From Acidithiobacillus sulfuriphilus (GTDB lineage: Bacteria > Pseudomonadota > Gammaproteobacteria > Acidithiobacillales > Acidithiobacillaceae): a stretch of DNA of 23,763 nt. The position numbers and the translations under genes were made by a program. The first letter of the stretch is position 1; every line of letters starts with the position of its first letter. This document shows positions 1 to 6,100 of this stretch, piece after piece. Under the pieces are notes generated by a model. The model ran no database searches. It was not told where the DNA came from and worked only from the letters and a program-made list of their open reading frames with translations. The DNA lies in NCBI RefSeq assembly GCF_003721225.1, contig NZ_RIZI01000154.1, positions 1 through 23,763 on the forward strand, in the 5' to 3' direction.

Positions 1-361
1 TCGATCACCACCTCTCGCAATCCTTGCCATGTCCGCTCTACCCTCTCGTGCATAATCATGGCTATTATTGCCCTAATGATGTAGAAATTGAATTACAGAT
101 GAATGCCGTGGAGACCTCCTGTACGAAAGGAGCCGTACAGCCGGTCCAGAAACGGTCCGGTAGCACCTTCCACGCATTTCATCACGGCTGCGAGCCCCAT
201 CGGGGATAGTCAGCCAAGAAAATCGCCGACATGTCAATTTTCAGGATGCCTTTCCCAACCGCTGTACAATCAAAAGGTCAAGCCTGCCGGCTCCCTCGTC
301 CGAAGAGCCCTGAAGCCTTGGACCAATAGCAGCGGATTCGATGAATTTTTATGGAGGGCTT
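1..361. other. Gene-free left margin of the putative island
   Basis: I see no convincing gene in this stretch. Short open frames exist on both strands, but none has a good ribosome binding site or a recognisable protein. The one clear structure is a perfect 7-bp stem (CTGTACG at 119-125, CGTACAG at 134-140) with an 8-nt loop, followed at once by a GC-rich stretch containing GGTCC twice. The piece from about 40 to 110 is richer in A+T than the rest of the window, as is common in accessory DNA. It may be the upstream region of the gene that starts near 362. No promoter could be assigned with confidence. Confidence 0.5.
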
Positions 362-1000
362 ATGTGCCACATGGAGAGTTTGGACTTCACCTACGAGCGG
401 CGGGGATCCGTGGGCGTTTTTTCCGGATTCACGATCTACTGTCAGCCCCGAACGGAAATCGGGGAAACGTTTCAGGGGGTTCTGGATGTTCTGGAAGAAC
501 AAATGGATGCGCTATTTTTGTGTCGCGAGAACGCTCCTGTATCCGACGGTTATCGGATCGTCCAGGGAGAAAAGGCACCGGTATATGAAGAACGCCTGGA
601 CCGAATCGAAACCGGATACGATTATCTGGGGAAATATTACGAGCTGGATGCCTCTCTTGGCAAAAAGGCGCTGGAATTGTTCCACAGGGCGGTGACCTTC
701 GGGAACGACACCAAAATCAGCACGTACGTGAGCGCCCGTGTCCGCGGGGTGGTGACGAGGATGGGAACGGGTGACCGCGTACAAGTGCGGCCAAGTGTGG
801 TGGTATATGCCTTCGCCGGGCACCTAGGCAATTTGACCCTTCTGGACCGTGTCCTGGCAGAGACGAAAACCATCTTGTCCCCCAAGGCGCAAGAGGCGCT
901 TGACCGCATCCTGGCGCTGCGCGGCGGGCAGGTACCCCAGCGGGCGAACGAGTTGATCCAAAGACTGGGGGGCAATACGGATGACCAAGGTGGCACCTGA
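362..1000 (+). CDS. Hypothetical protein, unrecognised, island-borne
   Basis: A 212-residue soluble protein that I do not recognise. It has no signal peptide, membrane segment or familiar catalytic motif. The middle (roughly residues 70-115) is rich in charged residues, Tyr and Leu and reads as helical; the C-terminal third (about 160-205) also looks helical and ends in a polar Gly/Asp/Thr tail. The start is uncertain: GGAGGG at 353-358 lies only 3 nt before the ATG at 362 and 12 nt before another ATG at 371, and an ATG at 341 also opens the frame. It is the only plus-strand gene of the island end and converges on the recombinase. Reality is supported by length and by the purine-rich site; function is unknown. 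Confidence 0.6.
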   Translation: MCHMESLDFTYERRGSVGVFSGFTIYCQPRTEIGETFQGVLDVLEEQMDALFLCRENAPVSDGYRIVQGEKAPVYEERLDRIETGYDYLGKYYELDASLGKKALELFHRAVTFGNDTKISTYVSARVRGVVTRMGTGDRVQVRPSVVVYAFAGHLGNLTLLDRVLAETKTILSPKAQEALDRILALRGGQVPQRANELIQRLGGNTDDQGGT

Positions 1001-1054
1001 GACTGGCGGTGATGACCTTTCGCCTCGCGGTCCTCGCAATATTCCCATTTTTGG

Positions 1055-1076
1055 AAAAAGGCCTCCGGCGGAGGGC
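1055..1076 (-). terminator. Rho-independent-like terminator after the integrase unit
   Basis: Read on the minus strand, CCTCC-GCC-GGAGG forms a 5-bp all-GC-rich stem with a 3-nt loop, followed by CC and TTTTT (complement of 1055-1059). It lies about 90 nt after the stop of the micro-ORF at 1164 and would end the recombinase transcript. The stem is short, so efficiency may be modest. Confidence 0.5.
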
Positions 1077-1096
1077 GTGGTACCGTGATGTCGAAG

Positions 1097-1113
1097 CCAT
1101 GGGGGGCCCATGG
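1097..1113. repeat. Perfect inverted repeat, 7-bp arms
   Basis: CCATGGG (1097-1103) and CCCATGG (1107-1113) flank a GGG spacer. It lies in the space between the convergent genes at 362-1000 and 1164-1310, just upstream (minus-strand sense) of the terminator-like hairpin. It could be part of a bidirectional terminator region or a protein site; no T-tract follows it on either strand. Confidence 0.45.
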
Positions 1114-1163
1114 TCAGGCAACGCAAGACTGTACCAAAAATTGGTCCACCATGCGCCCACTTT

Positions 1164-1310
1164 CTAGCCCAGGAGACGATCTTCTTTATCGATGACGGCA
1201 TCCCCATGGCGGAGGATGGCTTGCAGATCCTCCACACGCAGGTAATAGTGCCGACCCGTGACACACGCGGAGCTGGGATCAAAATGATCCCGAAGCTGGC
1301 CCGCGGTCAC
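1164..1310 (-). CDS. 48-residue ORF coupled to the integrase stop codon
   Basis: A small frame opens with GTG at 1310-1308, overlapping the recombinase TGA in a GTGA arrangement, and ends with TAG at 1166-1164. The product starts (M)TAGQLRDHF and ends KEDRLLG; it has a mixed, protein-like composition with a YYLRVEDLQAIL stretch that could be a helix. Codons favour G or C in the third position, as in its neighbours. No independent ribosome site is visible, so expression would depend on termination-reinitiation from the integrase. It could be an excisionase-like or regulatory partner, but it is only 48 residues, matches nothing I know and shows no clear helix-turn-helix. A chance frame remains possible. 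Confidence 0.45.
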   Translation of the reverse strand: MTAGQLRDHFDPSSACVTGRHYYLRVEDLQAILRHGDAVIDKEDRLLG

Positions 1311-2359
1311 ATCGGCGACCGACGCATCTGCGCCGCATCCAGGTCCGCCACCAGGTCTTCGCCCCGCAGGTGGGCATAACGATAGAGCATCTGTGCGCTT
1401 TTGTGACCGGTAATTTGCCGGACCTTCGCGTCGGACAGTCCCATCTCCACGAGACGGCTGGCCGCTTCGTGGCGCAGGTCGTGGAAACGCAGGCCGTCCA
1501 GACCAGCCCGCTGCACGGCCTGCTGCCAGACCTTGCCGATGGTATAGGGGCGGCGCTTTCCATCTCTGCCCGGCTCCCCAGGAAAAATCAGGTTCGTCCC
1601 TTCCCTGGGGTAGGTCTCGATCGCCTCTCGCAATATCTCTGCTGCCCGTCGACTCAGGGGAATGGTCCGGGAGTCTCCATTCTTGGTGTCCCGCAGGATG
1701 GCGATGCGCCGGGACATGTCTACGTCCTGAAGGCATAAGGATAGGATCTCCATCTCACGCGCCGCCGTTTCGAGGGCCAGCTCCGTGACCCAGGCGAGGA
1801 TGGGGTTGCTGTGTTGACGCACGCTCTGGAGAAGACGTACTTCCTCGCCCGCATGGAGTCGCCGGTCGCGGGCAACGGTCTTGGGCTTGCGCACTGTCAG
1901 TACAGGATTGGCTACGAGACTGATGCCCCATTCCCGCAGGGCGACGGTATGGAGATGGGAGAGCAATGCGAGTTCGAGGCGCACGGTGGAGCCGGAGAGT
2001 CCCTCGGCCAGGCGTTCGTCGCGGTACTTGGCGATCACCTCGGGCGTCAGGGCGCCCAAGGCGTAGCGGCCCAATCCCTCACGCAGAGGCTTGGCGCTGG
2101 TATGGTCGCGGCGCTGGGAGCCGCCGGCCTTTTTGGAGGGGGTGATCTCCCGCAGATAGCGGTCCAGGGCGGCCGCCACGGTCAGCTTCTGGGCGGGTGC
2201 GCGCTGAATGTGGACGCCGCGGACCATCTCGTCTTCGGTCTGGCGCGCCCAGTCCTCGGCGTCGCGTTTGGTCCGGAAAGTCTTGACGGCGGTGGGCCAG
2301 CCCTGCTTGCGGATCACCGCTTTCCAGGTCCCTGCGGGGGTCTTGACGATGGTGGCCAT
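1307..2359 (-). CDS. Tyrosine recombinase / phage-type site-specific integrase
   Basis: A 350-residue integrase that would cut and rejoin DNA at attachment sites to integrate or excise the element. The N-terminal 50 or so residues resemble an arm-binding domain; residues about 58-155 form the core-binding SAM-like domain; the catalytic domain follows. The active-site set is visible: R201 (in TAAREMEIL), K226 (in TKNGDSRTI), H293-x-x-R296 (HDLRHEAAS), H319 (TGHKS) and the nucleophile Y328 (YRYAHL). Length and motifs are complete, so the enzyme looks active. ATG at 2359 follows AGAGGA by about 9 nt. The gene starts 95 nt from the 3' end of tRNA-Met and reads away from it. A TTGACA-containing promoter and repeats lie upstream, and a GTGA-coupled micro-ORF lies downstream. 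Confidence 0.93.
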   Translation of the reverse strand: MATIVKTPAGTWKAVIRKQGWPTAVKTFRTKRDAEDWARQTEDEMVRGVHIQRAPAQKLTVAAALDRYLREITPSKKAGGSQRRDHTSAKPLREGLGRYALGALTPEVIAKYRDERLAEGLSGSTVRLELALLSHLHTVALREWGISLVANPVLTVRKPKTVARDRRLHAGEEVRLLQSVRQHSNPILAWVTELALETAAREMEILSLCLQDVDMSRRIAILRDTKNGDSRTIPLSRRAAEILREAIETYPREGTNLIFPGEPGRDGKRRPYTIGKVWQQAVQRAGLDGLRFHDLRHEAASRLVEMGLSDAKVRQITGHKSAQMLYRYAHLRGEDLVADLDAAQMRRSPM

Positions 2360-2376
2360 GACAGAAATCCTCTCGG

Positions 2377-2401
2377 CAGATTCGGCACTGTACCGAATCT
2401 G
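2377..2401. repeat. 9-bp inverted repeat over the integrase 5' leader
   Basis: CAGATTCGG (2377-2385) and CCGAATCTG (2393-2401) are perfect arms around a 7-nt spacer CACTGTA. The repeat lies 18 nt upstream of the integrase ATG and overlaps the proposed -10 region and start point of int transcription. It could be an operator for a dimeric repressor, an RNA hairpin in the leader, or a recombinase site. The sequence shows the symmetry only. Confidence 0.6.
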
Positions 2402-2413
2402 TACCTGTGTACC
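2389..2413. repeat. Three TGTACC repeats (GGTACA on the minus strand)
   Basis: TGTACC occurs at 2389-2394, 2400-2405 and 2408-2413, all in the same direction, with starts 11 and 8 bp apart. The middle copy is part of the inverted repeat and the proposed -10 element. Short repeats beside an integrase gene and its att site are typical of arm-type integrase or excisionase binding sites; that role here is an inference. Confidence 0.5.
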
Positions 2414-2426
2414 TGAGGATTGTCAA
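2398..2426 (-). promoter_or_regulatory. Candidate integrase promoter
   Basis: On the minus strand a perfect -35 TTGACA (2426-2421) is followed after 17 bp by TACAGA (2403-2398), which matches only three of six -10 positions. The -10 lies inside the GGTACA repeats and the inverted repeat, so any protein bound there would block it. This suggests autoregulation of the integrase. Confidence 0.45.
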
Positions 2427-2454
2427 GTGGCTATTGTTAACTAACTGATTTAAT

Positions 2455-2484
2455 TGGTGGCGCTTCAGGGACTCGAACCCCGGA
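2455..2484. other. Probable att site at the 3' end of tRNA-Met
   Basis: Tyrosine integrases of tRNA-inserted elements recombine within the T arm and acceptor 3' half, so that the element end rebuilds the tRNA. The recombinase beside this 3' end makes this segment the probable attachment core. The exact crossover and partner site cannot be seen because the second copy lies outside the window. Confidence 0.4.
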
Positions 2485-2531
2485 CACGCGGATTATGATT
2501 CCGCTGCTCTAACCGGCTGAGCTAAAGCGCC
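2455..2531 (-). tRNA. tRNA-Met (anticodon CAT)
   Basis: A 77-nt tRNA with encoded CCA. On the minus strand the acceptor arms GGCGCTT and AAGCGCC pair over 7 bp, the D arm reads AGCTCAGCCGGTTAGAGC, the anticodon stem GCGGA/TCCGC encloses ATCATAA (anticodon CAT), and the T loop is GTTCGAGTC. The anticodon stem and T arm resemble elongator tRNA-Met of beta/gammaproteobacteria. A lysidine-modified tRNA-Ile2 also has CAT and cannot be fully excluded. An initiator is unlikely, since its hallmark three G:C pairs next to the anticodon loop are absent. The 3' end is the probable insertion target of the neighbouring integrase. Confidence 0.92.
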
Positions 2532-2542
2532 GTGAGGGGTGC

Positions 2543-2571
2543 ATTACACCGTCCCAAAGCCCTGCTGTCAA
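2543..2571 (-). promoter_or_regulatory. Strong sigma70-type promoter of tRNA-Met
   Basis: On the minus strand, TTGACA (2571-2566) and TGTAAT (2548-2543) are separated by exactly 17 bp, and the tRNA begins 11 nt after the -10. A six-of-six -35 and five-of-six -10 with ideal spacing make this one of the best promoters in the window. The GC-rich stretch after the -10 may act as a stringent discriminator; that last point is an inference. Confidence 0.75.
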
Positions 2572-2586
2572 GCACCACCAGCCTTC

Positions 2587-3363
2587 TTAGCGCAGCAGGC
2601 GCCGTTCCAGGAGACGCAGGGCCAGGACATAGGCCGTTAGCGTGAAAAGGAGCAGGACCCCGAGATGCAAGAGCCAATGGGACGGGGCATGGCCGGTGAG
2701 CAGGGGCCGGATCAGGGCCACCGCATGGGTCAGGGGTAAAAGCTGGGCGAGTTCCCGGCCCAGTGGGGGCAGCTCGTCGAGGGGGTAAAAGACGCCACAA
2801 AACAGAAACATGGGGGTCACGACCAGGGTGAAGTAATACATGAAAAAATCATAACTGCGGGCCAGGGCCGTGACCACCAGCGCCATGCCGCCAAAGGCCA
2901 GCCCCGCCAGAAAGATCACCGGTACGGCAAGGGGTATCCACCATCCCTGCACGGCCCCGAAAAACGCGGCGACCACGATAATGGCCACGCCGCTGATGAG
3001 GCCCTTGATGGCACACCAGAGGAGTTCACCGGCCAGGATATCGCTCACCCGCAGAGGCGTGGCGAGCATGGCCGCATAGGTTTGCTGGGCGCTCATCCGG
3101 GTGAAGGCCGAATACAGCCCTTCAAAGCTGGCGGTATTCATGACGCTGCTGGCGACAATCCCCGAGGCCAGGAAAGTGATATAGGGCATCCCCTCCATTT
3201 GCCCCACAAAGTGGCCCAGACCATAACCCAGGGCCAGCAGATAAAGGAGGGGATCGCCAAAGTTGCCGAGGAGGCTGGGGATCAGGAGCTTGCGCCAGAC
3301 GCCAAAATTACGGCGCAGTACGGCAATGGCGCCTATCCCGGGGAGCCGCTCAGCGTAGGCCAT
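2587..3363 (-). CDS. ABC-2 type transporter permease, NodJ-like
   Basis: A 258-residue integral membrane protein with about six hydrophobic segments (near residues 30-50, 62-80, 112-136, 142-166, 172-192 and 232-250) and the FYPLDELPP-type loop (192-200) typical of ABC-2/NodJ permeases. It should form the membrane channel of an exporter with the ATPase encoded 20 bp upstream. I start it at ATG 3363 (MAYAERL) because the longer open frame upstream overlaps the ATPase and has no hydrophobic or conserved character. The substrate is unknown: NodJ itself exports lipo-oligosaccharide, but this subfamily is common in non-symbiotic bacteria. It is the last gene of the unit before tRNA-Met, with no clear terminator between. 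Confidence 0.87.
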   Translation of the reverse strand: MAYAERLPGIGAIAVLRRNFGVWRKLLIPSLLGNFGDPLLYLLALGYGLGHFVGQMEGMPYITFLASGIVASSVMNTASFEGLYSAFTRMSAQQTYAAMLATPLRVSDILAGELLWCAIKGLISGVAIIVVAAFFGAVQGWWIPLAVPVIFLAGLAFGGMALVVTALARSYDFFMYYFTLVVTPMFLFCGVFYPLDELPPLGRELAQLLPLTHAVALIRPLLTGHAPSHWLLHLGVLLLFTLTAYVLALRLLERRLLR

Positions 3364-3383
3364 GCTTCGTTCCCGGCATGCCT

Positions 3384-4316
3384 TCAATCCCCCGCCGCTT
3401 CCCGCAGATCCCGTCCGGTCAAGCGCAGGAAGACATCCTCCAGGCTGGCCGGGCGCTGCAATAGGAGGTAGTCGGGCTGCGTGCCAAAATGCTGCAGGAG
3501 GGGGGCAAAGTCGTGCCCGTAACAAATCAGGGTGTCACCGACCCGTTCGCTGGAATCCACCCATTGGAGATGCCGGTTGTCTGGGTCCGGCGGCCGGCCA
3601 TCGCTACGGCGCAGTTCGAGGACGGCCCCCGGCACGTGGGCGGCAATGAGGGCTTGCGGGCTATCCAGCGCCAGAATCCGGCCATGATCCAGAATGGCCA
3701 CCCGATCGCAGAGGCGCTCCGCCTCATCCATATAGTGGGTGGTCAACAACAAGGTCGTACCGTCGCGGCGCAGACTGCGCAGCCGTTGCCAGATCAGGTG
3801 GCGGGCCTGGGGGTCGAGACCGGTGCTCGGCTCATCGAGGAGCAGTATCCGTGGCGCATTGATCAGCGCCCGGGCAATGGTCAGGCGCCGCTTCATGCCC
3901 CCCGAAAGGGCGCTGATGGGCTCCCGCGCCCAAGGCGTGAGCGCCAGGAACTCCAGCAAGTCCTCACTGCGTTGGCGAACGACTGCTCGCGGCAAACGAA
4001 AGTAACGGCCATAGACCAGGAGGTTTTCCAGCACGGTAAAATCCGGGTCGAGGTTGTCCATCTGCGGCACCACCCCCATGCGCGCCCGCACCGCCGGGGC
4101 CGCCGTCGCCACATCCAGGCCATCGACCTCGATGCTGCCTGCATCCAACGGGGTCAGCCCCTGGATGGCCCGCACCGTAGTACTCTTGCCAGCGCCGTTG
4201 GGGCCCAACAGGCCGAAACATTCCCCCGGCGCGATATCGAAATCCAGCCCGCGCAGCACCATCTGCGTGCCGTAGCGTTTTTCCAGACCGCGCGCCTTAA
4301 GAAAAGCCAAGTCCAT
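3384..4316 (-). CDS. ABC transporter ATP-binding protein, NodI-like
   Basis: A 310-residue ATPase that would power the adjacent permease. It shows Walker A GPNGAGKST (38-46), Q-loop near PQMDN (84-88), signature LSGGM (137-141), Walker B RILLLDEP (156-163) and the switch histidine in LTTHYMDEAE (H194), all intact. The extra C-terminal domain (about 230-310) ends in the LEDVFLRLTGRDLR motif that NodI/DrrA-type ATPases share. ATG 4316 overlaps the end of the hydrolase gene by 20 nt; a start at 4349 is possible but the family normally begins close to the LEKRYG strand. Substrate unknown. Operon order hydrolase-ATPase-permease is seen directly; any joint role is inference. Confidence 0.9.
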   Translation of the reverse strand: MDLAFLKARGLEKRYGTQMVLRGLDFDIAPGECFGLLGPNGAGKSTTVRAIQGLTPLDAGSIEVDGLDVATAAPAVRARMGVVPQMDNLDPDFTVLENLLVYGRYFRLPRAVVRQRSEDLLEFLALTPWAREPISALSGGMKRRLTIARALINAPRILLLDEPSTGLDPQARHLIWQRLRSLRRDGTTLLLTTHYMDEAERLCDRVAILDHGRILALDSPQALIAAHVPGAVLELRRSDGRPPDPDNRHLQWVDSSERVGDTLICYGHDFAPLLQHFGTQPDYLLLQRPASLEDVFLRLTGRDLREAAGD

Positions 4317-5022
4317 CGCAGGGTTTGCCGGCCCCTTCTTCCGGGGCATTTCGTTCCAGAGCCCCCAGGAGTGCCTCCTGCAAGGCATTGAGCTGACCAT
4401 GGAAGAAGTGGTCCGCCGGCAGAATGATCTGTTGCGGAACCTGGGACAAGGAATGGACCCAGGACTCCACCGCCGCCACCGGCACCAGTTCATCCTGCGC
4501 ACCCTGCACCAGGGTCCACGGGCAAGCCGGAGCGGGGAGCGAGCCGAAGTCGAAGAGATTGACGGGCGGGGCCACCGTGAGCAAGCGCTCGATCTTCGGG
4601 TGCCTGTTGACGACCCGATAGGCCACATAGGCGCCAAAGGAAAAGCCCGCCAGCCAGATACCGAAGCCGGGCCGGCGCTCCTGCACCCAATCGATCACCG
4701 CCAGACAATCCTCCGTCTCACCCCGTCCGTCATCGTAGCTCCCGGCGCTGGCACCCACTCCGCGGAAGTTGAAGCGCAGCGACGGGATCCCCAGCCGATT
4801 GCAGGTACGGCTCAGATAATGCACCACCTTGTTGTTGAGGGTGCCGCCGTAGAGGGGATGGGGATGGAGAATGACGGCCACCACGCCGCGGGTCTCCCGC
4901 TCCGGGCAGGCGGTCAGTCCTTCCAGGGGGCCGACGGGTCCGGGGATGACGACCGGCTCGCCGATGCACTCCAGCGCCAGTTCACGGCCATCATACAGAT
5001 GGCTGCGATCTACCGGCAGCAT
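4297..5022 (-). CDS. Alpha/beta hydrolase, short-chain esterase-like
   Basis: A 241-residue cytoplasmic alpha/beta hydrolase. The HPHPLYGGTLNNKVV stretch (53-67) is typical of a conserved bacterial subgroup annotated as alpha/beta hydrolase or CocE/dienelactone-hydrolase-like. The nucleophile elbow GFSFG places Ser at 128, the acid is D177 (GAQDELVP), and the base is a histidine of the ADHFFHG motif (H205 or H208). No signal peptide is present. Its ATG shares one base with the ferredoxin stop (TGATG), implying translational coupling. The true substrate cannot be told from sequence. Confidence 0.87.
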   Translation of the reverse strand: MLPVDRSHLYDGRELALECIGEPVVIPGPVGPLEGLTACPERETRGVVAVILHPHPLYGGTLNNKVVHYLSRTCNRLGIPSLRFNFRGVGASAGSYDDGRGETEDCLAVIDWVQERRPGFGIWLAGFSFGAYVAYRVVNRHPKIERLLTVAPPVNLFDFGSLPAPACPWTLVQGAQDELVPVAAVESWVHSLSQVPQQIILPADHFFHGQLNALQEALLGALERNAPEEGAGKPCDGLGFS

Positions 5023-5339
5023 CAGAGCCGCAACCGTGCCACCGGGACCCCGTCGCGCAGGTGCGATTCGACGATTTCCCGCACATCATCGGCGTCCACA
5101 TAGGTATACCAGACGCCATCCGGATAGACTACGGCCACCGGCCCCTCACTGCAGCGGCCCAGGCATCCGGAACGGTTCACCCGCACCTTGCCGGGGCCCT
5201 GGATGCCCAAATCCTTGGCATGCTTCTTGGCTGTGTGGAACATGCTTTCGGCCAGTCCGCCGTTGTTGCAGGCCTGCTCCCCGCCCTCGCGCCGGTTGAT
5301 GCAAAAAAACAAGTGGCGTTGATAAAATGGCATGTTCAT
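5022..5339 (-). CDS. (2Fe-2S) ferredoxin-like protein, thioredoxin fold
   Basis: A 105-residue protein with four cysteines in the order C13, C24, C59, C63. The pattern C-x10-C ... GCLGRC with SGCLGRCSEGP is that of the stand-alone thioredoxin-fold (2Fe-2S) ferredoxins related to the NuoE C-terminal domain. It should carry electrons or sense redox state in the cytoplasm. ATG 5339 follows AAGGGG by about 10 nt; a second ATG two codons later is possible. The longer open frame upstream lacks conserved features and crosses the divergent promoter region. It is the first gene of the unit and lies back to back with coq7. Confidence 0.87.
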   Translation of the reverse strand: MNMPFYQRHLFFCINRREGGEQACNNGGLAESMFHTAKKHAKDLGIQGPGKVRVNRSGCLGRCSEGPVAVVYPDGVWYTYVDADDVREIVESHLRDGVPVARLRL

Positions 5340-5360
5340 ATCGCGTTGACCCCTTGCGCC

Positions 5361-5372
5361 GATGGCGCCATC
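5361..5372. promoter_or_regulatory. 12-bp palindrome between ferredoxin and coq7
   Basis: GATGGCGCCATC is a perfect palindrome in the 79-bp divergent gap. It overlaps a TATGAT -10-like element for the minus-strand unit (5375-5370) and sits in the spacer of a weak plus-strand TTGACC (5346-5351)/CATCAT pair. A dimeric regulator bound here could affect both directions; this is inference from position. Confidence 0.35.
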
Positions 5373-5418
5373 ATACCGAAAAGTCGATCCCGACACACCG
5401 CCAAGGGGAAGGATGCCC

Positions 5419-6051
5419 ATGAAAAACGTCGCCGACCAGGTCATTGCCAACCTCGACAATGCGCTGCGCACCATCGCCGGCGTGCCCCAGGGCACCGAGC
5501 GCCCCAATCCCGCCCAGGGGGTAGACGATACGCTGCTGTATCCCTGGAAACGCCAGCGCGCCGGGCGCATGATGCGCGTCAACCATACTGGAGAAGTGAT
5601 GGCGCAGGCCCTCTATACCGGCCAGGCTGCGGGCACCCGGGATCCCGAGTTGCGCGCCAGCCTGGAGCGCGCCCGCGCCGAAGAAGGTGACCATCTCCTC
5701 TGGTGTCGGTCCCGTCTGCAAGAACTCCGCAGCCGCCCCAGTTTCCTCACACCCCTCTGGTACGGCATCGGCTGGACCATGGGTTTCACTGCGGCGCGGC
5801 GTGGCCGGGGCACCAATCTAGGGTTGGTGGTAGCCGTGGAAAATCAGGTGGAAGACCACCTGGATGAACACCTGCGCGATTTGCCGGAGGATGATGCGCG
5901 CAGCCGGGCCATTGTCATCCAGATGCGTGATGACGAAATCGGCCATGCCCGGCACGCCCAGGACATGGGCGCCACATCCCTGCCGCCACCGGTCCGCATG
6001 GCCATGGGCGTCCTTTCCAAGGTGGTTACCCGCGGCACTTTGTGGATTTGA
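5419..6051 (+). CDS. coq7: Coq7, demethoxyubiquinone hydroxylase
   Basis: A 210-residue di-iron monooxygenase of ubiquinone biosynthesis, converting 2-polyprenyl-3-methyl-6-methoxy-1,4-benzoquinone to the hydroxylated form at the inner membrane face. Carboxylate/histidine ligands are visible in a four-helix order: E59 (VNHTGEVMAQ), E89-x-x-H92 (EEGDH), E141 (AVENQVEDH) and E173-x-x-H176 (DDEIGHARH). The length is normal for the family. I chose ATG 5419 because GGGGAAGG at 5405-5412 gives 6-nt spacing; an ATG at 5413 falls too close to that site. The enzyme uses O2, fitting an aerobic respiring host. It is divergent from the ferredoxin gene and converges on the Rrf2 gene without a clear terminator between. 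Confidence 0.93.
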   Translation: MKNVADQVIANLDNALRTIAGVPQGTERPNPAQGVDDTLLYPWKRQRAGRMMRVNHTGEVMAQALYTGQAAGTRDPELRASLERARAEEGDHLLWCRSRLQELRSRPSFLTPLWYGIGWTMGFTAARRGRGTNLGLVVAVENQVEDHLDEHLRDLPEDDARSRAIVIQMRDDEIGHARHAQDMGATSLPPPVRMAMGVLSKVVTRGTLWI

Positions 6052-6100
6052 CCGGCGGTGCGCCTAGGAGTACCCGTTGCTGGTGGGCATGAGCAAGGTA

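Larger units (their letters stand above)
1..2454. mobile_element. End of an integrated element inserted at tRNA-Met
   Basis: A tyrosine recombinase gene begins 95 bp beyond the 3' end of a tRNA gene and is read away from it, which is the classic layout of an island or integrative element inserted into a tRNA 3' end. To the right of the tRNA the genes are ordinary housekeeping and metabolic genes; to the left are a recombinase, a micro-ORF and an unrecognised gene. I looked for a second copy of the tRNA 3' end within 1-2454 and found none, so the far boundary must lie left of this window. Cargo and type (island, ICE or prophage) cannot be judged. The boundary on the tRNA side is inferred, not shown. 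Confidence 0.55.

Noticed and set aside
119..160. Group II intron domain V-like sequence (GAGCCGTAC start)
   Set aside because: The matching 3' half and GAAA-capped stem of domain V are absent, and no reverse transcriptase frame is nearby; only a 7-bp hairpin remains.
717..1282. Minus-strand frames of about 150 codons overlapping the unknown plus-strand gene
   Set aside because: They cross the terminator-like hairpin and overlap the better-supported gene at 362-1000 and the micro-ORF; composition is Arg/Pro/Ser-rich, as in shadow frames.
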